Positions 12,001-23,975 of a stretch of 64,000 bases of DNA are shown one piece after another; the stretch's first letter is position 1, and each line of letters begins with the position of its first letter. Below the pieces are notes generated by a model. It was not told the origin of the DNA and did not search any database. It saw only the letters and a program-made list of their open reading frames with translations. This DNA comes from Scleromitrula shiraiana (lineage: Eukaryota > Ascomycota > Leotiomycetes > Helotiales > Sclerotiniaceae), in the NCBI GenBank assembly GCA_028455995.1, contig JABELC010000013.1, positions 62,001 to 126,000 on the forward strand. Reading direction: 5' to 3'. A program made the translations under genes and the position numbers.

Positions 12001-14490
12001 TAGAGGCAACTTGCTGACAGGTCGCTATATCAGGCGAGCAAAGTGTTACCAGAAATGCTGTCTCAAGCATAGAGTATGCAGCTGATCGTTCACTAACATC
12101 CTCTTCTAGCTCTGCTAAGTCCTGTTTCACGTGAGAAATTGTAAATAGGTTTACAGATTAACAATGAGTAACGAGAGGTAACAGTCACGTAACTAGTAAG
12201 AAGTATGAAAGGAAAAGAAATCGCTACTAACTTTAATTGTCTTCAACAGGGCCAATCGTGAGTCCAAGTAGTCATGAAGGAAGTTAAGAGCAGACTGTTC
12301 ATCGGTTGTTTGGTTGATGATTTTACTTGAAATCAAACTGAGCACCGCAGACCTAGAAAATTATGCCAATTAGCTATAGGATAAGATAGCACCAACCGTG
12401 AATAACATACGTAGAATTCCAAAAGTTGAACTTCAAAGAACTTGAGACTGTGAAATTATCTAAACGCCAGGCTAATTCAGTGCCTCTGGTGAGAGTTCCG
12501 CGAGAAACTGCACTTGTCAATGTTCTGATTCTTTCATCATCTGATGTTAAAAAGACCATAAAGGCTGAAAATATGTCCTCAAATATATTCTGACTACGTT
12601 CAGTATGTAATGTTAGGCCCGAGAACATTGCGAGTGGGAACGCATCCAAGAAAACAAGGATACTATGAACCATTTCGCCTGACGATGCAAATTTCACTTG
12701 TTTGTTAAGAGTTACATGCTCAATTGGATACGAATCTCTAAATCTTGAAGTTGTCCCCTATATAGTAGTTAGCATTTGACTCGTGCAACTATCATGATTT
12801 CCTACCCGTAAAAATGTACGAACAAAATCAGCGACCTTCCCAAATAATAATTCGTAGTCACTGGCATTGGATTGCTTAGCAAAATGTGTACAAGCTCTAA
12901 TGACAGCAAGCTTGAAGTCTAAAGATGTATTAGGGGCAAGACAAAACGGTGTCAAACTATCCACACAGGAGTTGAAATTCAGATGTGCCAAACTAACGAA
13001 CGCTGCTGTCATCAAGCCAGAATCTATGTTAGTGTTCTCCGCGCCCACAGTGTATCTTCTAAAAACTGCTTCACGAACTTCCTCTTGGACGTCCAATGCG
13101 TAGCTAAGGATTGCTGCATCACTATCAGGCGGGAAATGTCTTGCAACGCGCAAGACTGAAGTCAAACAATATATGGCTGCCTCGTTTCTATTTCTCAATA
13201 TTTTTCTTAGTGTTTCCAAAAATGATACTTTCTTCGAAATACTACTGCTCTTCACGTCTCTCATGTTGCTAGCAACTTCAAAGACATCTGGGAGAAGGAA
13301 TAGTAGAGATGTTTGGAACGGGAAAAGGAGTGATTTTCGTCTTCCTGCATCAATCATAGTATTGGTCATATCGAAGAGCGTTTCAGCACCGCCATCTAGC
13401 CTTTTATGCATTGTGTGTAGAGCAACGAAATCTTCCGGGTTGCGCTCTAGCCACCGCGTGATCAATTGTGGAACAACTATTGCTACGGTGGTTTGGAATG
13501 CTTTGCGAAGGTGTAAAAAGCTGCCGCATAATTCTTGAATTATTAGGCCTAGTTTCCAACTATCAACCCAAAAAGATGATATAAGACGTATAGTAACCAG
13601 AGCATTTCTATCATCGTCGACTACGACGCTGTTTTGTCCTTGATTTCCACTACAGTGCTGGGCTGCTAGTAATCCCCGCAAAGAATTTCGAAGATATTCA
13701 AGGGTCCGAGGCCAATTCGAGAATGAAACAAACTCTACCACTTTTCTTATAGATGCCTCTGTAGAATCAGAATGCATCTGGAGTAAACCTGCAGAATCTA
13801 TACCATTATGCTGACTGTCTGAGCCTGCACATGCCCCACCTCGATAAATATCATCTAAAATACTGGCGGCCGGGAGTACATAACCATCTGGTACAGGGTT
13901 CCAAAATAACTTTACTGCATCTATTAATCTTTTGACCAGATCATCATCTAATGGCGCTGGGGGAATATTGCGTGAGAGAAGCTTGTTTCGAGATGCCCTT
14001 CGTCCCTCGGTAAACGGCGTTACCTTTGTACCATCCTCAGAAGTGTAGCTTTCGGACTTGGAAAGTCCATCTTCTTTTCCACTAGTATTTATATTCTCCC
14101 AGTTCGTTGTACAGCACTCTGCCAATAATTCAAGTACATATAGCTCCGAATGTAAAACATGCAGCGGATGTACCGTAATAGATTTGTAGGGCCTCGAGAG
14201 ATCTTCTATTAGTCGCACAAGAGATTCGGCGACGATTGCAATGGCAAATCTACTAATGTTGATGAGGGTGGTGCGACTCAAGAGAATAATCTCATCGCGG
14301 TCAAGTTCGTTTGCATGAACGCCAGTTCTATGAGGAAGCTTTAAAAAAACGAAATAGTTAGCAGATGCGCGGCAAACAAATAGGGCAAAAGGTAGAGAGT
14401 AGAGAGAAAGATGAGAGCAAGAGATGGAGACAATACTCTTGTAATTAATCTCTCCACCAGATTGAGGACGAGACTCGAGGTTTCACTCAT
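6032..14490 (-). CDS. ira1: Neurofibromin/Ira-type Ras GTPase-activating protein
   Basis: This protein speeds GTP hydrolysis on Ras and so damps Ras-cAMP signalling at membranes. Twelve exons join in frame to 2,592 aa: 14437-14490, 12806-14338, 12411-12757, 12232-12352, 10580-12121, 10365-10524, 10020-10309, 9677-9964, 8997-9628, 8269-8945, 6383-8219, 6032-6329. The start is the ATG at 14490 (MSETSSLVLNL), whose 18-codon exon splices to LPHRTGVHANELD, the conserved N-terminus of fungal GapA/Ira proteins. The Ras-GAP domain spans roughly residues 1200-1450, with the signature FIFLRFFCPAIVAP and an upstream block around ENEAELLRRN. A Sec14-like plus PH-like module follows, near residues 1500-1720 (GILIDATCYSGQNEP). 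The rest is long alpha-helical sequence as in neurofibromin. The intron at 9965-10019 has a perfect TACTAAC branch site. The length matches the family. No breaks seen. Confidence 0.95.
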
Positions 14491-15368
14491 GACTTGTCGT
14501 GGGCTTTGGCAACCACGCCAATCCGCTTAATGAGTTTCCAACATGCGACAGAAGACTGGGTTTTCGAGGGTTCGTAGATTGAGAAGCTCAGTGGGGGTTA
14601 GATATCTTGCCTGCACCAGATAAGAAATAGATAGTTAGTGTCGCAAGAAGTCGTACAAGGTCTGCAAACATAGCACTCAATTGGCAAGGTACAAACCGGT
14701 CAGATCAGGTAGATGTAATGCATGTATTGGTTGGTCGAAATTCACGTCTCATTCATGGTTCGGATTGGATTGTTAGTACCTAGTCAATCAGTATTTGAAG
14801 AGTGGAAGGGCAATGGTATAATTTCGGCATACGTGTAAACTCACGGGTTGGGTTGACCACCAAGCTCAGCTGAGACTTCTTGAAAAAAAGAAAAAAACTA
14901 TATATAGACGAAACAATTCATTATGCTGAGATTATCCAGTACTTGGCGGGCTATTATATACCATGTACCTATTACATATCTGTGTGTTGATTAATATTGT
15001 TATAATCTAGAACTCTAGCAGAAATAGAACATTGAACATAATTGAGATTTCGAAAGCCATATCATACATAACATCAACCTAATAAGTATCAAAGTCCGAT
15101 ACTCTGATACTACAATATATGAATAATAGAGAATAGTATATTGGTGATATTAATGATTCAATTTTTATAATTTTTTTACATAAGTGAACGCCCCATCCAG
15201 TGTTTTTTTGCTCATCTCATATCATATTAAACGTCCCTCCCTTTATAATATTCATGATAATACAGCATTCTAATATCAGACATAGAGTAAACTATGTAAA
15301 TGATCGAATATGAGGATTTATATAGAACTATCCAGGAATTCTTTCGAAACAGGAGAGAAATTCTTTCT
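14491..15368. promoter_or_regulatory. Promoter of the Ras-GAP gene and 3' flank of rat1
   Basis: Both neighbours are on the minus strand, so the right part carries the 3' end of rat1 and the part next to 14490 the promoter and leader of the Ras-GAP gene. There is a run of A after TCTTGAAAAAAAG near 14880 and AT-rich sequence at 14990-15190. No coding signal. Confidence 0.45.
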
Positions 15369-18300
15369 TTAATATCTTCCTCCTCCGTAATTATTGTAAT
15401 TACCTCTGTATCCGTTGCCATTGCCATTACCTCTTGGTCGATCGTTACGGGGAGCCCCATAACCTTGTTGAGGTGGTGGAGGAGGATAAGAAGGGTAGCC
15501 ACCATAGGAACCTGGTGGAGGTGGAGGAGGTCCATGAGCAAAGCCACCAACTCCTGGAGGAGGTGGCTGCCAGCCAGGTGGAGGAACAGGGAATTGTTGA
15601 TTGTTATAGTTGTTTTGAGGTGGATATGACTGATTGTTCCTGGGTGGACCAGAATATTGATTGTTGCGAGACGCATAGTTGAAATGTCCACCTCGTGCAT
15701 TGCCTCGAAATGGCACTCCTCCTTGGCCTCGACCTGATGTTGCTGCCCTGCTCTTCGTCATCTCAATGTCACTCTGGTTAAGAACCGGTCTTCCGAAATC
15801 CACACCGCGGAGTAACATAGACTTATGAATATGTTTTGATTTAGGCATTTCATAGTGTACACTAGATAGCTTTGTCAGTAACGTACTGGAAGTGGAGTAT
15901 TGAAATTGGTATTCACCTGATTGAACGATCTTCGTCAAGACTAGGCATCGCTCCACTTTCCAATGGAAACGACAAGGAGCTATGTGGAAGATATTCCTCG
16001 TTCTTCTCAACCATACCGGTCAAGCCTTCACTGACTCTAGGATTTAACTTTAGATGTGGAGAGTCCTGTTTTTTTGAGTAGAACTTGGCTGTAATCTCAT
16101 CGTAGAGAGCATGGTGAGCCTCCGACACTAGAAGCACATCTCTTCCAAGACCATTGCGAGCCGCTACATCCGGTGGCAATTGAGGATATATTTTAGCCAT
16201 TGCATCAAGCAATCGCTTTGGGTCAATGAATGGTAGCAGAGCTACACCTTGCCAAGCCATTTTCTTACCGTTCAAATCAATTTCAAATTCTTCAGGATAG
16301 AAGTCGATAATTTCACTGTCCTCGTCGGTCATGAGATGGTGGAAATGTTCTGGAATAGCCTGCCTCGATGCTGCGGGAAGGACACCCATAAGTTGCTCGA
16401 AGGGCCTGAAGATTCTACCCTTCTCAAATGTGATTTGCATGTCTTTAAGATTTGCGAAGTCTGCTGCGAAAGGGGCATAATGATATGGGTAATACCATTC
16501 CCAAGACGGACATCCCTGAAAATAGTAGAGCAGAACCCAAGCTAGTCCTTGTACGTAAGCTCTGCCAACTTTGTGACGAAATTCAATATCCTGTGGATCA
16601 GCCTTGAATTTCTGTTCGTAATATCTATCAGCGTAGCCATCTTCCCATAACTTGATAGTATCGGGAGGCATTTCGTCAGTTGGAGTACCCGGTGTTTTGG
16701 GAGTCGATGCACTGCTATCATCTTCGATAAGTTCAGCTTTGCGTTTTCCAAGGATAGATGGTGACTGTTCTTGCTCCTCTGTGGATCCTTCTGGTTTAGG
16801 TTCTCCATCATTCTCGCCGGCAGAATTGCCGCTCATCATTTCTTTCAGTGCTGCAGCGGCACTTTTGTTGGCCAAATTCGCCTTGTAAGTTGCGCCTCGG
16901 TTGACTACCATGTCATGGGTCATTGTTTTGGCCTCTTTAGTGATATTACCAGGAGTGAAAAGAGGTAACCCGACTGGGGCCCCATCTCCAAGAGACTTTT
17001 GTCTACCATTAGATGGAGAGTCCTGGAATCCACCACGGCTGCCACGAGCAGCAGCAGCTCGATCGTTATTTAGCTTACGCTTCTTTTGCTTCTCTTGGAA
17101 AATGTCTTCATTCTTCTTCCTTCGTTTAAAAATGGCATCTTCCTGCTTAGCAAGTCCATCAAGGATGAATTGAGCTCTTTCAAGATCAACGTGGCCATCT
17201 TTGGTCAAATAACCACCCATAAATGGAATATTGTCACGCCAAATTGCAATCAAAGTATCAATACCACCTTCTCTAATCTCGAGACTTGGAAGATGAGGTA
17301 AGAAATCATTTCCAACAAAGAAACACATGAAAACCCAATCGTCAAGTGCTCTTTCAAGATCAAATCTGAATGGCTGGCTGGGGACGTACATCTCTGCAGC
17401 CAGATACTCTCGAAGAACAGATACGTGCAACCAAATGAATGGTTTGAGAGCAGGGGCCTTATCCTTTTCATCAAACTCACCGTCCTTTATTTTGGACATT
17501 CCAGTACATTCTTTCTCTTGGTGACCAGTTTGGCCGCAGAGTCTGCACATGCGTGGTTTGGCATTATTTGCAAATACATCTTCTCTCAAAACGCGAAAGT
17601 GAGGTTCATGTGTTGCTAGCCCCAACATAATCAAGTCAGCATCTAAACCATAAATGACATGTCTAGTATTAGGGTTGTGTTCTGGAGAAGATCGCTGAGA
17701 TCTAACGAATTCCATGATTTTGTGTTCACCCTCTCCAGGTACCGTAGAATCTGATATGATGACTTTCATTTTTGCCCAAGCTGGGTCAGTGTTGAGTTTG
17801 TATGCGATCCAATATCTGAGACTTGATGCCAAAATGTCCATAAAGGGAGTGCCTGGCGTAATTTCGTTGGAATCCCAAGCTTTCTTGGTTTCCGTCTCCT
17901 CGGTATAGCTACCTTGAGATTTTAGCATTTTAATTAATTCTAATTTGTCTTCTGCCTTTTCTTTTGCTTCTTGCGCGGAACGAAATCTTCGAGAACGTTG
18001 TTGATTCATCTTAGCACGAGGGGCGACTCCATCGATTGCGATCATCAGCAATTTCCTAGGCCGAACCATGTTGACAACTCGATCTGTGTATTTAAAGATT
18101 TCAAGCATCATTTCCTCTTCGTCTTTGGGAGGGGGTCGATCTTCGGGGTGACCTGAATGAATGTGTTAGCCTGGCTCATCTGATAAAGCGCATCTGTCGA
18201 AAATGCAGAAAATCAGAGTGATACGTACTGCAAGGATGAACAATTCCGTTCATGTCTAGATATAAGTTGTCGCATTCTTCGCCATTAGGATTTGGACCTC

Positions 18301-18473
18301 TAGCATCGACTGGTATAATTTGTCCATCAATTTCGCGGGGTTGCTCTTCGATAACTGGTGATACAATCTTAGGGTATTTTTGGGACTAAAGATGAAGATC
18401 AGTATAACGAGTTCAATATCAATGAGAGTGTGATCGTAGCTACCAGCCATCTAAATAATGCCGGAACACCCAT
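15369..18473 (-). CDS. rat1: Nuclear 5'-3' exoribonuclease Rat1 (Xrn2)
   Basis: Rat1 digests RNA from an unprotected 5' end in the nucleus. It acts in transcription termination by RNA polymerase II and in rRNA and snoRNA processing. Four exons (18444-18473, 18229-18385, 15917-18152, 15369-15861) join in frame to 971 aa. The first exon encodes only MGVPALFRWL, the invariant XRN start. Catalytic-domain landmarks are LYLDMNGIVHPC, SDSTVPGEGEHKIMEF (about residue 198) and GLDADLIMLGL. A CCHC zinc knuckle (CRLCGQTGHQEKEC, about 264-277) is the mark separating Rat1 from cytoplasmic Xrn1. The block WVLLYYFQGCPSWEWYYPYH is the conserved XRN core. The C-terminus is Gly/Pro/Asn/Tyr-rich and disordered (PPPPPGSYGGYPSYPPPP, ending NNYGGGRY). 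Length and domain order are normal. Confidence 0.96.
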
Positions 18474-19330
18474 CTTGTCAAATAGCTTCGTAGAGAGATT
18501 CTAAATGATATTATGTTATTCTTTTTGTCGCGTGGAGGCTTTTTAAGAAAAAACACAAGGCACCAAACAAAGACTTTGTTTTTCTGTTGTGCTAATTAAC
18601 ATTGAACAATAATCAAAGATCTGAAAATATGGTTGAAAAGTATTTGCAAAGGATCGCCCGTATCTCTAATAGAAGGAAAAAGGAAGATATATGTCTCGTC
18701 GCAATGCGATTGAGATCGGAGTAAAGAGTATTTGATACCTATCCAAAGAAAAAGCTGAAAGGAAACTTCACGATAGAGAAGAATAAGAGGAAAGGTAAGG
18801 TAAGATAGAAAAAGAGTATGTGTGAGTTAAGAAGAAGAGGCGGCGCGGCTCAAAAAGATGGATGCAATCATTTCAAGCGACCCTTCGATACAAAGTTAAT
18901 CCGGTACAAACTGCTATCATATGAGCTAAACTACTTAGAGTATATATATATATAGTGCCTCTTCTTTTTGGTACAAAAAGAGAGGTTTTTTTCTTGAAGA
19001 AATCTGGAGAAAGCTTCGAACAATTGGATTAAATGATTGGATCAAATTGAATTACTGCCCAGGTGTAACTAATTAATATGCAGGTGAACCTAGAGACATT
19101 TTATTATCAGTGAGCCCTTGAAGAAGATGCGATGCTCTATGAATGAATGATATTGTCAACCAAAGAGTATGGATAGTTTCATTATGCAAAGATATTCAGA
19201 AATATGATAATATTTTATGGTTTTCAGATCACTGTTATAAAAATTTAATTAATCGAAAACAGGGAGAAGAAACTCCTAAACAGAGGCTTTCATTCGTGCT
19301 CTCCAAGAACACCTTTCATATTCTAAGGAG
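18474..19330. promoter_or_regulatory. Shared divergent promoter region of rat1 and uso1
   Basis: The flanking genes diverge, so both promoters lie here. Purine-rich stretches (GAAGAATAAGAGG, GAAGAAGAGG) occur at 18770-18840 and an alternating TATATATATATATA run near 18943. Short plus-strand frames at 19143-19361 do not match the start of uso1 and are treated as leader sequence. Confidence 0.45.
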
Positions 19331-22300
19331 ATGTCGAAAGTCGGGGAAACCATTTCTGTAAGTTTGTTGTTCACTTTATATATTTGTTTGGTATTCTACA
19401 TGATATGTTATGATGTGCTTGTTCTATTTTGTACATATTCATCGCATGTGCTAATTTAATATCTCCCAAGGTTTACGCTTCTCGACTTACCTCCTCTACT
19501 CTCTTAGAAGATCGACGGGCAGCATGTCTTGGACTTCGAAGTTTCGCAAAAGATTACCCTGCTTCTGTGGCCTCCGAAGCTTTGAGAGGATTGATATCGA
19601 CTTTGCGCAATGATGGTGAAGATGTTGATTCTATTAAGGTCGTCCTCGAAACTTTACTATTCCTCTTCAGCCCAAACCAGAACAGCGCAGAAGCATCCGA
19701 GGAGCTTGCATTTTTTATAGCAGATGAATTCACAACACGTCAAGATAACATAACATTGTTATTGGATTTTCTAGATACGAACGATTTCTACTCGCGCCTA
19801 TACTCATTGCAACTATTGTCGGTTATTCTGTCCGCGCGGACTGAGAGGACGGAAGAATGTATTTTCACAGCTCCTCTGGGTATATCAAGGTTGGTGGCGG
19901 TATTGGACGATCGAAGAGATGCTGTGAGAAATGAAGGGCTTTCATTATTGACATACTTGACGCCAAGTTCTTCAGAGTTGCAAAAGCTAGTTGCTTTCGA
20001 GAATGCATTTGATCGTATCTTTAACATTATAAAGCTCGAGGGATCTCTCTTGGACGGGGATAGGGTGGTGGAAGACTGTCTGATACTTCTCGCAAATCTT
20101 TTACGTTTGAATGTCTCGAACCAATCGTTTTTCAGGGAAACTGGCTGTGTATCAAAATTGGCAAAGTTATTGAGCGATGCGTTAGGCGTGGAGAGCGATG
20201 GTGAAGTCGCCGAATGGGCCCAAGTTCAAAGGAATAGAAACATATATGCCTTACTTGCAGTCCTAAGGTTATTCCTTATCACAGGAGGGGCAGGAACACA
20301 AGCGAACCAGGCATCTTTTTGGCAGCACGGTATACTAAACCAAGTTTTACAATTAGCATTCAGTCGATCAACAGAAGTACAAATAAAAGCTGAGGTATGC
20401 GTTTGCCATTTCCCAGTATGTGAAGATTGGTGTATTCTGATGTTACAACTTAGGCTCTGGCGACTTGTGCGGATATGATTCGTGGCAACGCAAACCTTCA
20501 AGAGAATTTTGCCCAACAGCAAGTTACCTCGGTACTTGATGAGCCTTTGGTTGATAGTAATGGACAGCCTGGAAAAAATGATATTCCAAAAGTATATGTC
20601 ATTGATGGCTTGCTCGACTTGACTTTAAGCGTACCTACGTTATCAGCTTTTGACTCCCGCGCTGCGGCCTGCGAATGCATCAAAGCCTACTTCTATAACC
20701 ATCCTGCAATTCGCAGACACTTCCTTCGCCGTGCTATAGAAGGCCATCTTTCAGGTGCTGATGAGACGGCAAACGTATTAACAACACTTCTCCAACCCTT
20801 GGATAGCCATGTATCAAGCGACCCATATCGTTATTGGTTCGCGTCCGTACTCCTATTTCACTTGATATTTGAAGACTCGGACGCAAAGAATATGGCGATG
20901 GGAGTTGAGGAGGGTGATGCTGAAAGCGGAGAGGAAGTAGTGACGTGTATTCAAACTATCACTGCAAATTTGGTGATAGGAATTCAAAAATCCATTGATG
21001 AGCGAGTTCTGGTAGCTTATCTCATGCTTCTTTGCGGTTGGCTATTCGAAGATCCTGATGCCGTAAACGACTTTTTGGGTGAAGGTAGCAATATTCAGAG
21101 CTTAATACAAGCCGCACTTCATACTGGTGGTGGTGGAGTGATGGTTCAAGGACTATGTGCTGTATTACTTGGAATTGTCTACGAATTCTCTACTAAAGAC
21201 TCCCCGGTCCCACGAGCAACAATTCATCCAATCCTAGGTTCACGACTCGGAAGAGATCAATATATAGATCGACTTACAAAATTGAGAGCGCACCCATTAC
21301 TGAGAGACTTTGAAGTTCTTCCACAAAAGCTCAGTTCTGCACCACCTGGCGGTCTCCCTGATGTATTCTTCGACAAGTCATTTGTAGATTTCATGAAGGA
21401 CAATTTTAGCCGGTTACTTCGAGCAATCGATCGCGATCCTGGATTCGAAATTCCCGTCATCGCTAATGGAATACAAAAAGGAATCTCACGTGAAATGGTT
21501 GATTCATTGAGGTCAGAACTGGACGAGAAAATCAAAAGTCTCCAGAAGGCCGAGGAAGAGCTAATATCTTTGGGACGACAACTAGGCCAGGAGCAAGCTG
21601 ATCATCGTAAAGCTAAGGAGACTACAATAGTAGAAGTCTCTAGAATAAAGAACGTTAATGAGGCTCTTCAACGACACCATGAAGAAGATATGAAGTATGT
21701 ATACATTTAAATCGGCAATTACGAGTACTAATCATGAACAGCAAATTACGTGCCGAACATGCCCGAACTCGTCAAGACCATCAAAAACAACTCGAAGAAG
21801 TCCAAAAAGCAGCAAAAGATAACGAGAGAAAACTACAAGCAGAACATGACCGAATCAAGCAAGACTATCAAAAACAACTCGAACAAGTTAAAAAAGCAGC
21901 AGAAGACGGTGAAAGTAAACTACGCGCGGAACATGATCGAGTCAGTCAAGATTACCAAAGACAACTAGATCACGTACAAAAAGCCGCTGAGGCAAACGCA
22001 GAACGAGTACGACGACGAACCGATGCCGAAATCGCAGATCTCCAAAGCAAGATCGCAAAGCTAGAGGCTGATCTCGAAAAGGTATGATCCCTTCCCCATC
22101 ATTCATATATATATAGCCGAGTCACAAACACTAACAACATACCCACCAGGCAAACAAAAACCACGTCCAAGATCTCCAAACCGCACACGAAGAATACACG
22201 ACTCACAAAGCCACCCTCGAAGCGCGCCTAAAGCGGGCGGAAGAAAAAACTAAGGAAGCGGAAACACGAGCTACGAGCGCACATGAGAGGATAGCTAGTG

Positions 22301-22521
22301 CTGAAACGGCAGTGAAGGAGAAGGAGACGGCGAGGCAGGCGGCACAGAGTGAACTTGATGATTTGTTGATGGTGTTTGGGGATTTGGAGGAGAAAGTTGA
22401 GAAGTATAGGGAGAGGTTGAGGAAACTTGGGGAGAGTGTTTCGGATGATGAAGATGAGGATGATGATGAGGATGGGGAGGAGGAGGAGGAGGAGGAGGAG
22501 GATGAATCGGGGGTGGATTGA
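19331..22521 (+). CDS. uso1: Vesicle-tethering factor Uso1/p115
   Basis: Uso1 tethers ER-derived COPII vesicles to the cis-Golgi before SNARE pairing, working with Rab1/Ypt1. Five exons (19331-19357, 19471-20394, 20454-21694, 21742-22081, 22150-22521) join in frame to 967 aa. The tiny first exon (MSKVGETIS) splices to VYASRLTSSTLLEDRRAA, which is the conserved p115 N-terminus, so I chose this ATG. Residues 1 to about 600 form the armadillo-like globular head (AACLGLRSFAKDYPASVASE, WLFEDPDAVNDFL). From about 670 the protein is heptad-rich coiled coil (KQLEEVQKAAKDNERKLQAE and similar repeats), giving the dimeric rod. It ends in an acidic tail (DDEDGEEEEEEEEDESGVD) typical of p115. The three near-repeats of a roughly 32-residue coiled-coil unit in exon 4 are a local curiosity. 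The only uncertainty is the first exon. Confidence 0.93.
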
Positions 22522-23190
22522 GGGGGTATATTTACTTTTTGATGGGATAAAGGGGTGGAGAGAGTGGTGCGAGAAAGGAGGGAGTGAGTGTTCTATTTCA
22601 ATCATATTTGAGTTGAGTTGAGTAGTGGGCATATCATATCATATCAAGCATTAAGCATTGCAGGGCATCACTTGATCGAATTGTATACCACCGATTAGGT
22701 GGTAGGTATTGCCATATGGGGAGGGAGGGAGGAAGGATTGATGGATGGATGAGTACAGTAGATAGATATGTTATTATTGACTTACTTATCGATCGGTTTG
22801 GCCAGGTTAGATTAGGTTAGGTTATATATGTAGTATGAAGGTCTCGTATATGAGTGCAAAATAAACAAGTCAAATCAAATCGATATCAAGCACTTAAAAT
22901 CTTTCCTATTGTCTTCTTGATGTTTAATTTTGAAGTACTGATAGATTAGAATAATAATACTCTGTCTAGATTTCTTCGTATGAGGGAGTTAAATCTCTCT
23001 TCAACAACTAACCATTAAGTTATGGGGGTAAGTTCGAGTTAAATAGCATATCTTGGAGAGAAGCAATATGTTTAGCTTTGATTACTATTACAACAATTGA
23101 ACAAGATATAGTTTTACATAAACATATGGTCGTTGAAGGTATCCAATAGTCCCACAGCTTGGTGTATTATATTAATAATAGAGGTCGACA
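22522..23190. other. Convergent 3' flanks of uso1 and the NDUFAF2-like gene
   Basis: The two neighbours end towards each other here. Sequence after 22521 is G-rich (GGGGTGGAGAGAGTGG) and then mixed. There are short repeats such as GGTTAGATTAGGTTAGGTTA near 22804. No coding signal, no RNA gene recognised. Confidence 0.4.
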
Positions 23191-23975
23191 TCACCTTCTT
23201 GCAGCCGGCATATCATTAGGATCCCAAGCTTTTGGCTGCCATTGCTCGCTCGGTCCGCCCTTGGCCTGTTTCCATGGATCGTCCTTGTATTTCTTATCCT
23301 CCTTCACAAATTCCTTCTTCTCTTCATTCAATAGTTTAGGCTCCTTCGTTCGCGATAGTGTCTTGCCAGCATTCGACGACACCTTAGAAACTTCCTCCGT
23401 CTCCTCCGCTTCCGGTACAACCTCCCTCTTCAATTCCTCACCCTCCCCAACCACACCCCTCTCTTCCCCCCTCCCCTCCACCCTCCGCCTCTCCGCAACC
23501 GGCCCCTCAACCAAACTCCCCTTCCTCTTCCACCTCTCATCCGCCTCCCTAGCCAACACCTTCAGCCGTTCCATCCTCACCACATCCCCCCTCAACTCCT
23601 CCAAACTCGGCGCCTCCGCCCTCGTATACCGCAACCACTGATGCCATTGCGGACTAATCTTAACATCCGAATATTGCACCGAACTCGGCGTTTTCACTAT
23701 CCTTCGCATGCGCCCTGCATTTAGCGCGTCGCGGAATTCCCAGAATGTGTTGTTTTGGAGGTCAAATCCTAGATGTATGGAGAAGGTGGTTAGATGGCTG
23801 GGTAATGTTGGTGGTGGCGAGATGAGATGAGAGGTGAGGGATGAATGAATGAGCTGGGTGTTGTGAGATGGGTGCGAGATTACTTACCGACGAAAAATCT
23901 TTTGCGCCATGGGAGACGTAATGCTTTCCATCTATACCATGCTGCGCGTATAGGTGATAGTTGTGGTGAAGGCAT
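23191..23975 (-). CDS. Complex I assembly factor, NDUFAF2/mimitin type
   Basis: NDUFAF2 (B17.2L) binds late assembly intermediates of mitochondrial NADH:ubiquinone oxidoreductase and is a paralogue of the structural subunit NDUFA12. Two exons (23888-23975 and 23191-23768) join across a 119-nt intron to 221 aa. The start at 23975 gives MPSPQLSPIRAAWYRWKALR. The frame continues through LPWRKRFFVG to FDLQNNTFWEFRD and the family hallmark VKISPQWHQWLRYTR. The C-terminal half is charged and low in complexity (ERRRVEGRGEERGVVGEGEE), the usual disordered extension of fungal members, and ends KAWDPNDMPAARR. The initiation codon seems secure because upstream sequence leaves the family similarity. A structural NDUFA12 is an alternative, but that subunit is shorter and lacks the long tail. 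Confidence 0.82.
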
